From the IMG/VR virus record IMGVR_UViG_3300042452_000250, positions 1 through 33,458 of that record: DNA of 33,458 nt; one strand, 5' to 3'. The position numbers and the translations under genes were made by a program. The stretch's first letter is position 1, and the number at the start of each line of letters is the position of its first letter. This stretch comes from a virus. Shown here piece after piece: positions 11,777-19,034 of the stretch. The notes below the pieces were generated by a model that was given only the letters and a program-made list of their open reading frames with translations, made no database searches and was not told the origin of the DNA.

Positions 11777-12199
11777 TCAGGGAATAATCCAATCGTAACC
11801 ATCAGGTTCTTTAACAGTCTCAAATCCATCATATTCATCAATACGATAAGGACCAGAGACTTCTTCAATAGCAAGTTTAGCACACATTCCGTTTGCTTTG
11901 TCACCCAGTTCTTCTACAACTTGAACCAGAATAGGATCATGACGGGAAATATCATTCCCATACCAAGTTTGTTCGGAATACTTTTTGTTGAAAGCAATAC
12001 GTTCTTCTAATGGCAAGGAATTCCAGTTTTCTGGTTGTTTGAGTTGTTCTTCTGGTGGAACCAACCAAACGGTGAACATATCCATGAAGTCACCATTTTC
12101 AATCCAAACTTCTTTGCCTTGAAGTTCCCAGTAACGTAGACATGCTTCACGGGAAAGATTGAACCCACCGTATTTGGCATTATATACTACTTTAGTCAT
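11777..12199 (-). CDS. Conserved hypothetical protein (140 aa)
   Basis: MTKVVYNAKYGGFNLSREAC ... ISRHDPILVQVVEELGDKAN ... GPYRIDEYDGFETVKEPDGY then DWIIP. The KVVYNAxYGGFxLS opening and RHDPxLVxVVEELG / YRIxEYDGxExV blocks form a family I recall from many large phages and some bacteria; function unassigned. It ends 19 bp before the SPFH-like gene. Confidence 0.85.
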   Translation of the reverse strand: MTKVVYNAKYGGFNLSREACLRYWELQGKEVWIENGDFMDMFTVWLVPPEEQLKQPENWNSLPLEERIAFNKKYSEQTWYGNDISRHDPILVQVVEELGDKANGMCAKLAIEEVSGPYRIDEYDGFETVKEPDGYDWIIP

Positions 12200-12201
12200 G
12201 A

Positions 12202-12684
12202 TCAGAGTTTGAAAGGAGAAACAATAATACGAGGTTCAACATAAACAGGACGAGTCTTACCACTACCATCAGGGTCAGAACACATCACCCAAGTTCCTTC
12301 TGCACTATCAGGAGAGAATAGACCATTAGGATCTGCCTGTGGAAGAGTTGTTCCACTCATTTCATATTTTTCTGGATTGGTGTATTGTGTAGCAGCAGGG
12401 AGACCATAACCAATAGAGTTGCACAGAAACACAGGACGACCAGTAGTTTCGGGAACAGTGTAAGTATAAGTCACCAGACCATCTTGGTCACGCATTTCAA
12501 TAATCTGCTTCAGCAACTTACGTTCACGGAAGTTCTTAATGGCAGGCATACCACTTTGAGCAGTTCCTTCCTTCAGAATTTGTTCTTGTTGATAACGTTG
12601 AGTATCATCTGAGTTCTCTTCAATACAACCAGTCAGAGTAAGACCAAGAACAGCAAGTGCAGCAACAGAAACGATGGTTTTCAT
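12202..12684 (-). CDS. Lipoprotein (160 aa)
   Basis: A lipoprotein signal MKTIVSVAALAVLGLTLTGC has the lipobox L-T-G-C with Cys at 20, so the mature protein would be lipid-anchored. The rest reads RERKLLKQIIEMRDQDGLVTYTYT, then RPVFLCNSIGYGLPAATQYTNPEK and VYVEPRIIVSPF. I recall this lipoprotein in diverse phages. It could act in superinfection exclusion or envelope modification, but no direct evidence is visible. ATGA-type coupling with the next gene upstream. Confidence 0.85.
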   Translation of the reverse strand: MKTIVSVAALAVLGLTLTGCIEENSDDTQRYQQEQILKEGTAQSGMPAIKNFRERKLLKQIIEMRDQDGLVTYTYTVPETTGRPVFLCNSIGYGLPAATQYTNPEKYEMSGTTLPQADPNGLFSPDSAEGTWVMCSDPDGSGKTRPVYVEPRIIVSPFKL

Positions 12685-12998
12685 TGAGGAAGATTAGAGA
12701 TAAAGGATTGAAGATCAGAAGGCATAGCATCGGCAGGAACTTCTACAGCACGATGCCGAATAATATCTGCAAGTGCTTTCTTATGTTCGGGCGATGCTTT
12801 GATATATTCAAACTGCATATTTTGTAGTTCTTGAACAGCACCAGTTCGGAAGGACTTTGATTGCTCAAAGGTATTCCTACGAACATTCTCAAACTTAGGA
12901 GCAAAGAATGACGTAAAGATCAGTTCGTGATAAGCAATACCCCAAGTCAGAGCACCCAATCCAACGACACCACCGACAATAGCAAGAATAGGTTTCAT
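12681..12998 (-). CDS. Membrane-anchored helical protein (105 aa)
   Basis: Membrane segment ILAIVGGVVGLGALTWGIAY near residues 4-23, then FENVRRNTFEQSKSFRTGAV and a helical domain FEYIKASPEHKKALADIIRH. The FEQSKSFRxG block is familiar from phage envelope-linked proteins. Overlaps the lipoprotein start (ATGA). Confidence 0.8.
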   Translation of the reverse strand: MKPILAIVGGVVGLGALTWGIAYHELIFTSFFAPKFENVRRNTFEQSKSFRTGAVQELQNMQFEYIKASPEHKKALADIIRHRAVEVPADAMPSDLQSFISNLPQ

Positions 12999-13000
12999 AA

Positions 13001-13192
13001 TCAGTTGTAAGTGCAGAGTTGTGTCATTCTACCATACTGGATACCTTCAGACCATTTGCCACCAGCACTGATACAATCTTGTTTGGAAGGAAGAATGGAG
13101 TTTCCTGTGGCAATACTAAACAAAGCAGCACATCCAATACCAGCAATAGCAACAACAATCATCAGTTCAACAAGAGTGAATCCGTTTTTCAT
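13001..13192 (-). CDS. Prepilin-like protein (63 aa)
   Basis: The N-terminus MKNG-FTLVELMIVVAIAGIG is a textbook type IV prepilin/pseudopilin signal: Gly at -1, Phe at +1, Glu at +5 (residue 9), then a hydrophobic helix. A short C-terminal domain follows with C40-I-S-A-G-G-K-W and C60, a likely 20-residue disulfide loop. It is far shorter than pilins (usually 130-170). The same CIxxGGxW...C loop occurs in 29880-30047. It could be processed by the host prepilin peptidase and interfere with host pili; this is inference. Confidence 0.8.
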   Translation of the reverse strand: MKNGFTLVELMIVVAIAGIGCAALFSIATGNSILPSKQDCISAGGKWSEGIQYGRMTQLCTYN

Positions 13193-13377
13193 TTTGAAGA
13201 AACGTTAGATTTGAAAATAAGATTGGCAAGAAAAATAATGGCAAAGTTCTGCCAGAATGACAAGGTTACACCAAACCAAGACAAAATAAGTCCAAGCAAC
13301 CATGCTTCAAAGAATAGTCCAGCAACGGCAAGGACAATTACACCAAAAGCAAAACCAAGAGCAGTAGAAGTTTTCAT
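13189..13377 (-). CDS. Two-span membrane protein (62 aa)
   Basis: MKTSTALGFAFGVIVLAVAG begins the first hydrophobic segment; LGLILSWFGVTLSFWQNFAI gives the second. Short basic end IFKSNVSSK. The start overlaps the next stop and its stop overlaps the prepilin start, so the set 13377-11353 is a membrane-protein cassette. Confidence 0.75.
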   Translation of the reverse strand: MKTSTALGFAFGVIVLAVAGLFFEAWLLGLILSWFGVTLSFWQNFAIIFLANLIFKSNVSSK

Positions 13378-13380
13378 AGA

Positions 13381-13809
13381 TCAAACAGCAAGAGCACCAG
13401 AGGGAATTTCAACGATTTCAGGAAGTTTAGAATCATCGAACTGGTGCATATTATAGCACACCCACTCACCACTACGGAAGACATAAGCATACTCTTCGCT
13501 GTTATCAGGAAGAAGATACTCACACAGGTCAGCATCAAGGCGAGGAGGGCAGTTATCGCCACGCTGAGAGTAGTATTGAGGACCATATTCTTGAACTTTC
13601 CAACCGTGTGTGGGATCAATACTAAAACGATCCTCAGTCCAAGGAGAACTCATATCACCACCATCAATCAATTCAGCGACTTTCTCTTTGGTATCGTAGT
13701 GAGTACGAAGAATGCGACCCATCCATTCAGGATAACCATCCCAGTGGGAATATGCAGACAGAATAGAACCATCACGAAGTTCGATGCCGATGCGGGAGCG
13801 GGTTGCCAT
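13381..13809 (-). CDS. Conserved phage protein, MATRSRIG family (142 aa)
   Basis: MATRSRIGIELRDGSILSAY then SHWDGYPEWMGRILRTHYDT and VAELIDGGDMSS. The opening and the HWDGYPE-xxGxxLxxHY, LIxxGDxS blocks identify a family widespread in phages and plasmids, without a known role. It follows TATAAT 13835-13840 and starts the membrane cassette transcript. Confidence 0.85.
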   Translation of the reverse strand: MATRSRIGIELRDGSILSAYSHWDGYPEWMGRILRTHYDTKEKVAELIDGGDMSSPWTEDRFSIDPTHGWKVQEYGPQYYSQRGDNCPPRLDADLCEYLLPDNSEEYAYVFRSGEWVCYNMHQFDDSKLPEIVEIPSGALAV

Positions 13810-13834
13810 TAGGGCGTTTGTTGATTACCCATAT

Positions 13835-13894
13835 ATTATAAGGGGTCCCCAGTGCCCTGAGAACCCCCTCTGTGCCAGTTTTTAAAGTGTCACT
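13835..13894 (-). promoter_or_regulatory. 24-mer promoter module: -10 at 13835-13840, 24-mer at 13871-13894
   Basis: TATAAT is 30 bp from TGTGCCAGTT-TTTA-AAGTGTCACT. The spacer can pair GGGG with CCCC. The stop of 13894-14028 abuts the 24-mer. It drives the 13809-11353 run. Confidence 0.75.
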
Positions 13895-14028
13895 CAATCC
13901 ATTGTGAACTTTTTCTTAGGTGCTTTGATTACTTTTTCAGTTTTAACTTCTACCACTTCTTCAACCTTTACAGGTTCTGGTGTTTGTTCAGGTGCTGGTT
14001 CTTGAAAAAGATCTGTAAATCTAGACAT
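13894..14028 (-). CDS. Small Pro/Glu/Lys-rich protein (44 aa)
   Basis: MSRFTDLFQEPAPEQTPEPV then VEEVVEVKTEKVIKAPKKKF. A low-complexity, probably disordered tether of the kind found next to T4-like structural genes. It begins 23 bp after an AATAAATA late-type box (14051-14058), which suggests virion-phase expression. Confidence 0.7.
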   Translation of the reverse strand: MSRFTDLFQEPAPEQTPEPVKVEEVVEVKTEKVIKAPKKKFTMD

Positions 14029-14050
14029 TTTTATTGGGAGTAACTAAATG

Positions 14051-14058
14051 TATTTATT
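14051..14058 (-). promoter_or_regulatory. Late-type promoter octamer AATAAATA
   Basis: Minus-strand AATAAATAC matches the NATAAATA element reported for T4-like cyanophage late promoters. It lies just upstream of 13894-14028. Confidence 0.6.
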
Positions 14059-14060
14059 TT

Positions 14061-14273
14061 TCAGTCTTCGTAAACTCTACATTCTGGAGCATCTGGATGA
14101 GTATCACAATAAAGTTCCAGTGGTGTAGGATCGTGAGAATCTTCTGGATGATTTTCTTTATATGCTTTAAGCGCCTCTAATTCTTCTTCCGTGTGTCTCC
14201 TTGATTGTGGAGAAATCAAAGGATCACTCAAAAGATCTTCATCCCTTTGAATATGTTGGTCGATGTTATCCAT
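14061..14273 (-). CDS. cp12: CP12-like protein, Calvin-cycle inhibitor (70 aa)
   Basis: The C-terminal 17 residues, LYCDTHPDAPECRVYED, match the CP12 signature: two Cys (C56, C65) eight residues apart in a redox loop, then the acidic tail that binds GAPDH. In plants and cyanobacteria CP12 docks GAPDH with phosphoribulokinase and turns off carbon fixation; cyanophages carry versions thought to divert NADPH and carbon to nucleotide synthesis. The N-terminal Cys pair of full CP12 is absent, and a charged helix (HTEEELEALKAY) takes its place. A late-type octamer lies upstream at 14295-14302. Confidence 0.8.
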   Translation of the reverse strand: MDNIDQHIQRDEDLLSDPLISPQSRRHTEEELEALKAYKENHPEDSHDPTPLELYCDTHPDAPECRVYED

Positions 14274-14294
14274 TGTTTTGTATCGTGATAATAA

Positions 14295-14302
14295 TATTTA
14301 TT
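14295..14302 (-). promoter_or_regulatory. Late-type promoter octamer AATAAATA
   Basis: Minus-strand AATAAATATT, 22 bp upstream of the CP12 ATG and just after the stop of 14306-14512. Same octamer as at 14051-14058. Confidence 0.6.
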
Positions 14303-14305
14303 TTC

Positions 14306-14512
14306 TTATTCGCTTAATGAGTTACCTCGCCAGTTTTTTGGTGGCGGGGGATCACATTTTCCTTCAAGTGAGCGAACCATAAGTTCTGCAAATTTTTCCA
14401 TTTTTTGAGCAGAAACTGTTTGTGGAGCATAACTAATTGCATCTTTAAGTGCAACAAGTTCATTCCACTCTTCTTCGGTAAGAATTTCTGTGCTTGTTTT
14501 AGGTAAAGTCAT
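14306..14512 (-). CDS. Conserved small protein (68 aa)
   Basis: MTLPKTSTEILTEEEWNELV then ALKDAISYAP, QKMEKFAELMVRSLEGK and a PPPPKNW tail. The EIxTEDEWNELVALKDAI and MEKFxELLVRSLxGK blocks are typical of T4-like cyanophages in my recollection. A -10-like TAATAT lies about 25 bp upstream, but no 24-mer does. Confidence 0.85.
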   Translation of the reverse strand: MTLPKTSTEILTEEEWNELVALKDAISYAPQTVSAQKMEKFAELMVRSLEGKCDPPPPKNWRGNSLSE

Positions 14513-14596
14513 CAGATTTCTGCAAGGTGTCCCAATATTAGCATTTCAATACATTACTATCTAGAAACTTAATGTTTTCTTTGGGATCACGTTACA
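14513..14596. other. Short intergenic gap
   Basis: 84 bp with no gene. It contains a TAATAT hexamer (minus) and a CTAGATAG stretch. It may hold a weak promoter for 14306-14512. Confidence 0.4.
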
Positions 14597-14959
14597 TTAC
14601 TTAATGAAGTCATCAAGTCTATCAAGATCATCTTTGAGATCTTTTTCGTTTTTCTGATCATGAAAGAAACTCCATAAGGCATTATGGACATCCATCAGAT
14701 GATCAATCCAGAAACCAGCAGGATAAATCCCGAGTTCATCTTGCAGACCACGATGAGAACAACCTTCTTTTTCTGCCTTACACATGATGTAGCAGATTGC
14801 TTGAACCATATCAAGTTTGTCAGATTCGGAAAGCATAAAATACTTTCCTACTGCACGTTGCTTCGATTCTTCAAGATCTTTTTGAAGTTTTTTAAAATCA
14901 TCGGAGTCCCACCACTTTTGTAGAGATTTGCCAAGATCATTTTTTTTATTTTCTTCCAT
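14597..14959 (-). CDS. Conserved hypothetical protein (120 aa)
   Basis: MEENKKNDLGKSLQKWWDSD begins a charged helix; the core reads MLSESDKLDMVQAICYIMCK, then AEKEGCSHRGLQDELGIYPA, GFWIDHLMDVHNALW. The EKEGCSHRGLxxxLGIYPxGFW-LMDVHNAL block is a recognisable cyanophage family, unknown in function. It follows the methyltransferase by 3 bp. Confidence 0.85.
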   Translation of the reverse strand: MEENKKNDLGKSLQKWWDSDDFKKLQKDLEESKQRAVGKYFMLSESDKLDMVQAICYIMCKAEKEGCSHRGLQDELGIYPAGFWIDHLMDVHNALWSFFHDQKNEKDLKDDLDRLDDFIK

Positions 14960-14962
14960 TTT

Positions 14963-16429
14963 TTAGTTTGACCGAACAATAAATTGATACATTTGAGTAA
15001 ATGTGTGAGGATTTTCTTCTTCAAATAATTCCCAATTATTTAAGTTAGTCATTGACTTATCGCTGGGAAAGTAATTTAAATATTCTTCTTTTATAAAGTT
15101 AGGCAAATTAAATCCACAAAATTGTAAATTACATTCATCTAACAAAGAATTAATTTCTTTAATGGTGAACTGGTGTTCACATGCATGAAAACAAAGATCT
15201 CTACATGTAGATAATCCATAAAAATCAATGGACATTGTTGTTAAATCTTCAAGTTCTTTTAGATCTCCAGAAAAAACTTTCTTTCTAAATTCTCTGATTC
15301 CTTCTGGTGTACATTCAATACCAAGAGTCTTTATTATTTCATGCGCTTTTCTAATTGAAGATCTTGCTATTTTACTATACAAACCTAACTTCATATATCC
15401 ACCAGTATGTAAAGAGTCACACAAAGATAGTAATCCAAGTTTTGGATTTTCCATGTGATGCAAAACACCACCACATTCTATTAAATTAAATTTTTCCCCC
15501 AACTGTTTAAGATTTAATATATCCATGTGTATAAATCTTACGTCATTCATCCCATATTCTTGTGCTTTTCTTTTAGCATAACAAAGACTGTTTTCACTAA
15601 GATCGATCGCAGTGATTTTTGCATTATAATAACTGCTTGCAGATATTACTTGCTGACCAGTTCCACACCCTGCAATTAAGATTTTAGGTTCTCGTATTAA
15701 TGAAAGATTTAAATTTAGATAATTTGTATGTATTGATGCCCTTAGGTCAACTTCCAGAGAAACTGCCGATTGTTTAGGAGTAAAATAAACATATCTCCAT
15801 TTTGGATATGGATTTTCAAGATATTGATTTCTGACCTTTTCAGATATATTATTTTGTATTACTCCAATTTTTTCTATTGTTTTTGATAGTTTTAACTCTT
15901 CTAATGGTTCTTTGAGTTGAATTTTAAATAAAGATCTTTCAAATTTTGTTCTAGGAATATGGTCTTTAATTGATGGAACTTCATCAACAAGATTGTAGAG
16001 AGGAATATAGCAAGAAATAATTGATAGTAAAGAAAGATCTTCTTTACATTTTTCTTTTAGAACTTTTAGAGCGGATAATTCTTCTTCACTCACTTCATAA
16101 ACATAATCCGTCATAAAACACTGAACTGCCAAAGATTGCAGCAGGGATGTCAGATCTTTTGAAGGATTAAAATCATTTACAGATTTTAGGCATACATTTT
16201 TACGAAAATTAGTGAGTGCTCTTTCCCAAGATAAGTCGGGAATTAGCATTAAAATCAGAGACTCTTTAAATTTTCTGTCTTTTAAAATTTTTGTACTAAT
16301 ATTATTGTAGTCTGTTAAATTTTCGAAAATTATTAAATACTCATCATAAAATTCAAAAAATAAATTAACAAATGAAGTATGGAAAATATCTTTTCTTTTT
16401 AATAACTCAGAGTATCTCTTATCATTCAT
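14963..16429 (-). CDS. SAM-dependent methyltransferase with N-terminal helical region (488 aa)
   Basis: Class I methyltransferase motifs: motif I LIAGCGTG (251-258), acidic post-I residue in AIDLS (D276), VRFIHMDILN (about 297-306), and motif IV-like ECGGVLHHM (318-326). Before it, ENPYPKWRYV (205-214) and a helical region including LAVQCFMTDYVYEVSEEE resemble large methyltransferases of marine picocyanobacteria, sometimes fused to TPR repeats; substrate unknown. Start MNDKRYSELL at 16429 overlaps the upstream stop by 8 bp. The gene is AT-richer than its neighbours and the longest in the window, suggesting acquisition from a host. Confidence 0.85.
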   Translation of the reverse strand: MNDKRYSELLKRKDIFHTSFVNLFFEFYDEYLIIFENLTDYNNISTKILKDRKFKESLILMLIPDLSWERALTNFRKNVCLKSVNDFNPSKDLTSLLQSLAVQCFMTDYVYEVSEEELSALKVLKEKCKEDLSLLSIISCYIPLYNLVDEVPSIKDHIPRTKFERSLFKIQLKEPLEELKLSKTIEKIGVIQNNISEKVRNQYLENPYPKWRYVYFTPKQSAVSLEVDLRASIHTNYLNLNLSLIREPKILIAGCGTGQQVISASSYYNAKITAIDLSENSLCYAKRKAQEYGMNDVRFIHMDILNLKQLGEKFNLIECGGVLHHMENPKLGLLSLCDSLHTGGYMKLGLYSKIARSSIRKAHEIIKTLGIECTPEGIREFRKKVFSGDLKELEDLTTMSIDFYGLSTCRDLCFHACEHQFTIKEINSLLDECNLQFCGFNLPNFIKEEYLNYFPSDKSMTNLNNWELFEEENPHTFTQMYQFIVRSN

Positions 16430-16652
16430 CTTTTCCAAAGATAGTTCCAAAGAATCCAGAGTCTCCTGGTCTACGATTTTCAAGTTTATCAAGAATCGCA
16501 TCAGTGCTTTGCAGTGATTCAATACGACTGATAAGGTCTGCAATCACACTGCAAACCATAGGGCGTTCTTGACGAGCAGCGTATGCCAGTGCATTACGCA
16601 AAGATGCTTCTGCTTCTTTCAGGGATTCTTCAACAGATTGTGATAGTGCCAT
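16422..16652 (-). CDS. Conserved helical protein (76 aa)
   Basis: MALSQSVEESLKEAEASLRN then ALAYAARQERPMVCSVIADL and ESLQSTDAILDKLENRR. The MALSQSVEESLKEAExxLRNAL opening is strongly conserved in cyanophages as I recall. Probably two long helices. Overlaps both neighbours by a few bases. Confidence 0.85.
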   Translation of the reverse strand: MALSQSVEESLKEAEASLRNALAYAARQERPMVCSVIADLISRIESLQSTDAILDKLENRRPGDSGFFGTIFGKDE

Positions 16653-16846
16653 TAAAATTCACTCCTTCTTCTAGGTGGTTCAGGTTTTGATTTATAAAAA
16701 CAATATTCAGGAAGTTCTACTTTCTGCTCTTTGAAATAAGAACAGAGTTGTTTTACATCATTTGGATATTCACTATTGTATAATGCCGAATTGATATTGT
16801 CAAGATGGCAAAAAATATTATATCCACAAATAAGTATCCCTATCAT
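16652..16846 (-). CDS. Small hypothetical protein (64 aa)
   Basis: A hydrophobic start MIGILICGYNIFCHLDNI, then NDVKQL-CSYFKEQKVELPEY and a basic end RRRSEF. Could be secreted or membrane-associated. TAATG coupling to 16422-16652. Confidence 0.65.
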   Translation of the reverse strand: MIGILICGYNIFCHLDNINSALYNSEYPNDVKQLCSYFKEQKVELPEYCFYKSKPEPPRRRSEF

Positions 16847-17409
16847 CCTTTGATCCAGAATCCATCGTCAGTCATACTCCACCCACCTTCCATTGCCTGA
16901 TCCCAAGTCATATTATCTGGACTAACTTTTTCAGTTCTCTTTACAACTTTTTTTAGAAGATAAGAACCATCACCTTGATCCACCCATTCTACTTGATCTC
17001 CTTCTTTAAGATTTGCTGCTTCCAAAAGATCATCAGGGAAAGATACGATATAATCTTCTAGATCATCGCTTACTTCAACAGGAAGAACCCACTTCTTCAC
17101 TTTATCTTTTTTATTTGCAACAAGATATTCAAGATCGCTATGTCCCCAAGGTGGCATAGATGGTTCATAATATTCCTTTTCGCGCATCACAGCATCATAT
17201 GCCTCAATATGACCCTTACCATTGCCATTCAGAAGGCAAAGAAGATCATAACAACGACCAGCATGATGTTTGAAGTAATGATATTCTTCATCTACAACAC
17301 CTTTGATAGTATCGTAAACTTCTTGCGGTGTTGCTTCTGCACTGGTAAGAGCATCTCTCACCCATGTTTCAAGTTTTTCAAGTGAATACTTTTTGTAGTC
17401 AAAGTCCAT
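16843..17409 (-). CDS. Protein with AbrB/MazE-like C-terminal domain (188 aa)
   Basis: The N-terminal domain (MDFDYKKYSLEKLETWVRDA, then GVVDEEYHYFKHHAGRCYDL) is helical. About residues 110-155 read WVLPVEVSDDLEDYIVSFPD, LLEAANLKEGDQVEWVD, QGDGSYLLKKV, the pattern of a swapped-hairpin AbrB/MazE DNA-binding domain. It may be a transcription factor or antitoxin-like regulator. Start 17409 chosen because it overlaps 17399-17557 by 11 bp. No partner toxin is adjacent. Confidence 0.75.
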   Translation of the reverse strand: MDFDYKKYSLEKLETWVRDALTSAEATPQEVYDTIKGVVDEEYHYFKHHAGRCYDLLCLLNGNGKGHIEAYDAVMREKEYYEPSMPPWGHSDLEYLVANKKDKVKKWVLPVEVSDDLEDYIVSFPDDLLEAANLKEGDQVEWVDQGDGSYLLKKVVKRTEKVSPDNMTWDQAMEGGWSMTDDGFWIKG

Positions 17410-17557
17410 TAGTAAAGTCCTTGATCGCTTCTTCAATAATAACCTGAATTTCCTTTGAAGTCAATCCATTCAACCATTTCCAATTTGGATCTTCTTTGTC
17501 CCAGTCCATTGTAAAGGATCCATCTTCATTTTGGGTTATTTTAAGACTATCTTCCAT
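17399..17557 (-). CDS. Conserved small protein (52 aa)
   Basis: MEDSLKITQNEDGSFTMDWD then PNWKWLNGLTSKEIQVIIEE. The DSxKITQNEDGSFTMxW and LNGxTSKEIQxxIEExI blocks look like a cyanophage family I remember. Overlaps the 2OG oxygenase end by 11 bp. Confidence 0.8.
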   Translation of the reverse strand: MEDSLKITQNEDGSFTMDWDKEDPNWKWLNGLTSKEIQVIIEEAIKDFTNGL

Positions 17558-18140
17558 TGATTCCATACTTTTCATTTAACTCATGAACTAATTTAGGGGT
17601 CATAAAATTCATATTAATTAAGACTCTACATTTATTTTTTGATGGAGAATGCCCAGTATGTTGCATCAATCCATCAAAAATCAGTAATCTATTTTCAACT
17701 GGTTCAACCTCATGTAAGATAGATTTTCCTTCTCTATCAAGTAAAATTGTATTTCCGTCACTTGTGTTCAAGTAAAAAATAGCAGTCATGTGCTCATACT
17801 GAAAATCTGTATGAAGTTCATGACGATGATTTAAAGGATTGAATACTGTCATATCTCCCCTTGCTCTAACTATTTCCATAGGTTGATTGATAATCTCCTC
17901 AACCTTTTCTTGTGCGGAAAAAACTAATGCTTTTGTTAGAGTGCTTTCATACCCACCAGTAAAATATCCATTCCAATGAAGTTTTATCGCAAATCCAAAA
18001 GATCCAAGAACTTCTTCAGATTCATCACCAGTCAAACTGCCATTAAAGGACCAGTTGCAATAATCACTGAGAAAGTGGTCTTGCAAATCTCTAAGGTAAG
18101 GTTTTGGCAACAGATCATCAATTACTTTAAAATATTTCAT
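17547..18140 (-). CDS. 2OG-Fe(II) oxygenase family protein (197 aa)
   Basis: Facial triad: H110-T-D112 (ELHTDF) and distal H161 (MQHTGHSP), with R172 (CRVLINMNF) positioned to bind 2-oxoglutarate. The double-stranded beta-helix strands AIFYLNTSDGNTILLD and RLLIFDGLMQHTG are clear. Such enzymes hydroxylate proteins, nucleic acids or small molecules; T4-like cyanophages carry several of unknown substrate. Start MKYFKVIDDLLP at 18140, overlapping the neighbouring oxygenase by 14 bp. Confidence 0.85.
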   Translation of the reverse strand: MKYFKVIDDLLPKPYLRDLQDHFLSDYCNWSFNGSLTGDESEEVLGSFGFAIKLHWNGYFTGGYESTLTKALVFSAQEKVEEIINQPMEIVRARGDMTVFNPLNHRHELHTDFQYEHMTAIFYLNTSDGNTILLDREGKSILHEVEPVENRLLIFDGLMQHTGHSPSKNKCRVLINMNFMTPKLVHELNEKYGINGR

Positions 18141-18735
18141 CTTCTTCAAATACATCTAATGACTGAACTTCATGTATAAAGAATGTGAATGTCATTCTTC
18201 CAGTTTCTACCGAATCCCCAAATACATCAGAAAGGGCATGAATTCTTGTTCCTTCATATGCAACTAAACGATTATATTTGTTTTCAACATTTATCATCTG
18301 ATTATTTCTAGCATCAAATACGCTAGTACCAGCATTTAAAGGAGCATCAGGACTCAAATACACAACACCAGCAGCAGCAGTATCAAAATCTTTATGAAAT
18401 CTATCTTGCCAAAAATCAGGAAAAGCGTTTCGGGTTTCCTCAGTAGTGACGTGAAAATATGTTGTTATGGTAAACTCTTCTGCTGGATTTTCTGGGTCAT
18501 ATGGGAAAACAAAATTATCCAAGTCAAAATATTCATGGCAAATATTAAAAATATCCTTAGCATACCCATCCAAAATAGGATTATTTAATTTTCTAAGAGG
18601 TGGAGTTCTTTGACCCCTCCAACTAGTTGGTGGAATTGCAAGACTATTATTGACTCTATACTTACCATGAGAAAGACCCATATTTCTAATTAGATTTGGA
18701 TCTTCAAAGTAATTATCTTTAATTAATATTTTCAT
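18127..18735 (-). CDS. 2OG-Fe(II) oxygenase-like protein (202 aa)
   Basis: Second oxygenase-like gene: H114-K-D116 (RFHKDF), distal H166 (RIHALSD) and R180 (GRMTFTFF). N-terminal KDNYFEDPNLIRNMGLSHGK and SWRGQRTPPL resemble a family I recall near DUF6445. It differs in sequence from 17547-18140, so the pair is not a recent duplication. Start at MKILIKDNYF, 18735; an upstream in-frame ATG lies inside the zinc-ribbon gene. Confidence 0.8.
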   Translation of the reverse strand: MKILIKDNYFEDPNLIRNMGLSHGKYRVNNSLAIPPTSWRGQRTPPLRKLNNPILDGYAKDIFNICHEYFDLDNFVFPYDPENPAEEFTITTYFHVTTEETRNAFPDFWQDRFHKDFDTAAAGVVYLSPDAPLNAGTSVFDARNNQMINVENKYNRLVAYEGTRIHALSDVFGDSVETGRMTFTFFIHEVQSLDVFEEDEIF

Positions 18736-18736
18736 G

Positions 18737-18943
18737 TCAGTTTTCTTTTGGTTTTGGTTTACTACATTCATTACAATAATATGAATAACCGTCACGAAAA
18801 TATTTTACAACTTGAAAATTGTCAGAGTTTAGTAATTTCTCTTCACCACATTTATCACAAATCTTGGTCTTTTTTGATGGACTTTCTAATTTTTTTGAGT
18901 TCTTTAAGTTCAGTTTTAATATTTTTGTAAGCAGTGTCAGCAT
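18737..18943 (-). CDS. Small zinc-ribbon protein (about 68 aa)
   Basis: A CxxC...CxxC ribbon is clear: KICDKCGEEKLLNSDNF and YYCNECSKPK. This ribbon type often accompanies HNH nucleases or acts alone in phages. The start is uncertain (18943 or 18970), and both overlap 18855-19034 extensively; the ribbon itself lies beyond that overlap. Confidence 0.6.
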   Translation of the reverse strand: MLTLLTKILKLNLKNSKKLESPSKKTKICDKCGEEKLLNSDNFQVVKYFRDGYSYYCNECSKPKPKEN

Positions 18944-19034
18944 CCAATTTTCCTCCCATTTCCAGTGCAATGATTATATCAACTCTGGTTCCAAAATGTG
19001 CAAGTGCTTTTTCGAAATCGTCTAGGTCATACAT
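18855..19034 (-). CDS. Conserved small protein (59 aa)
   Basis: MYDLDDFEKALAHFGTRVDI then IALEMGGKLDADTAYKNIKT and a Lys-rich tail KELKKIRKSIKKD. ATG 19034 overlaps the previous stop. The block FGTRxDIIIALEMGGKLxADxAY is familiar from cyanophages. Helical, possibly nucleic-acid binding because of the basic tail. Confidence 0.8.
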   Translation of the reverse strand: MYDLDDFEKALAHFGTRVDIIIALEMGGKLDADTAYKNIKTELKELKKIRKSIKKDQDL

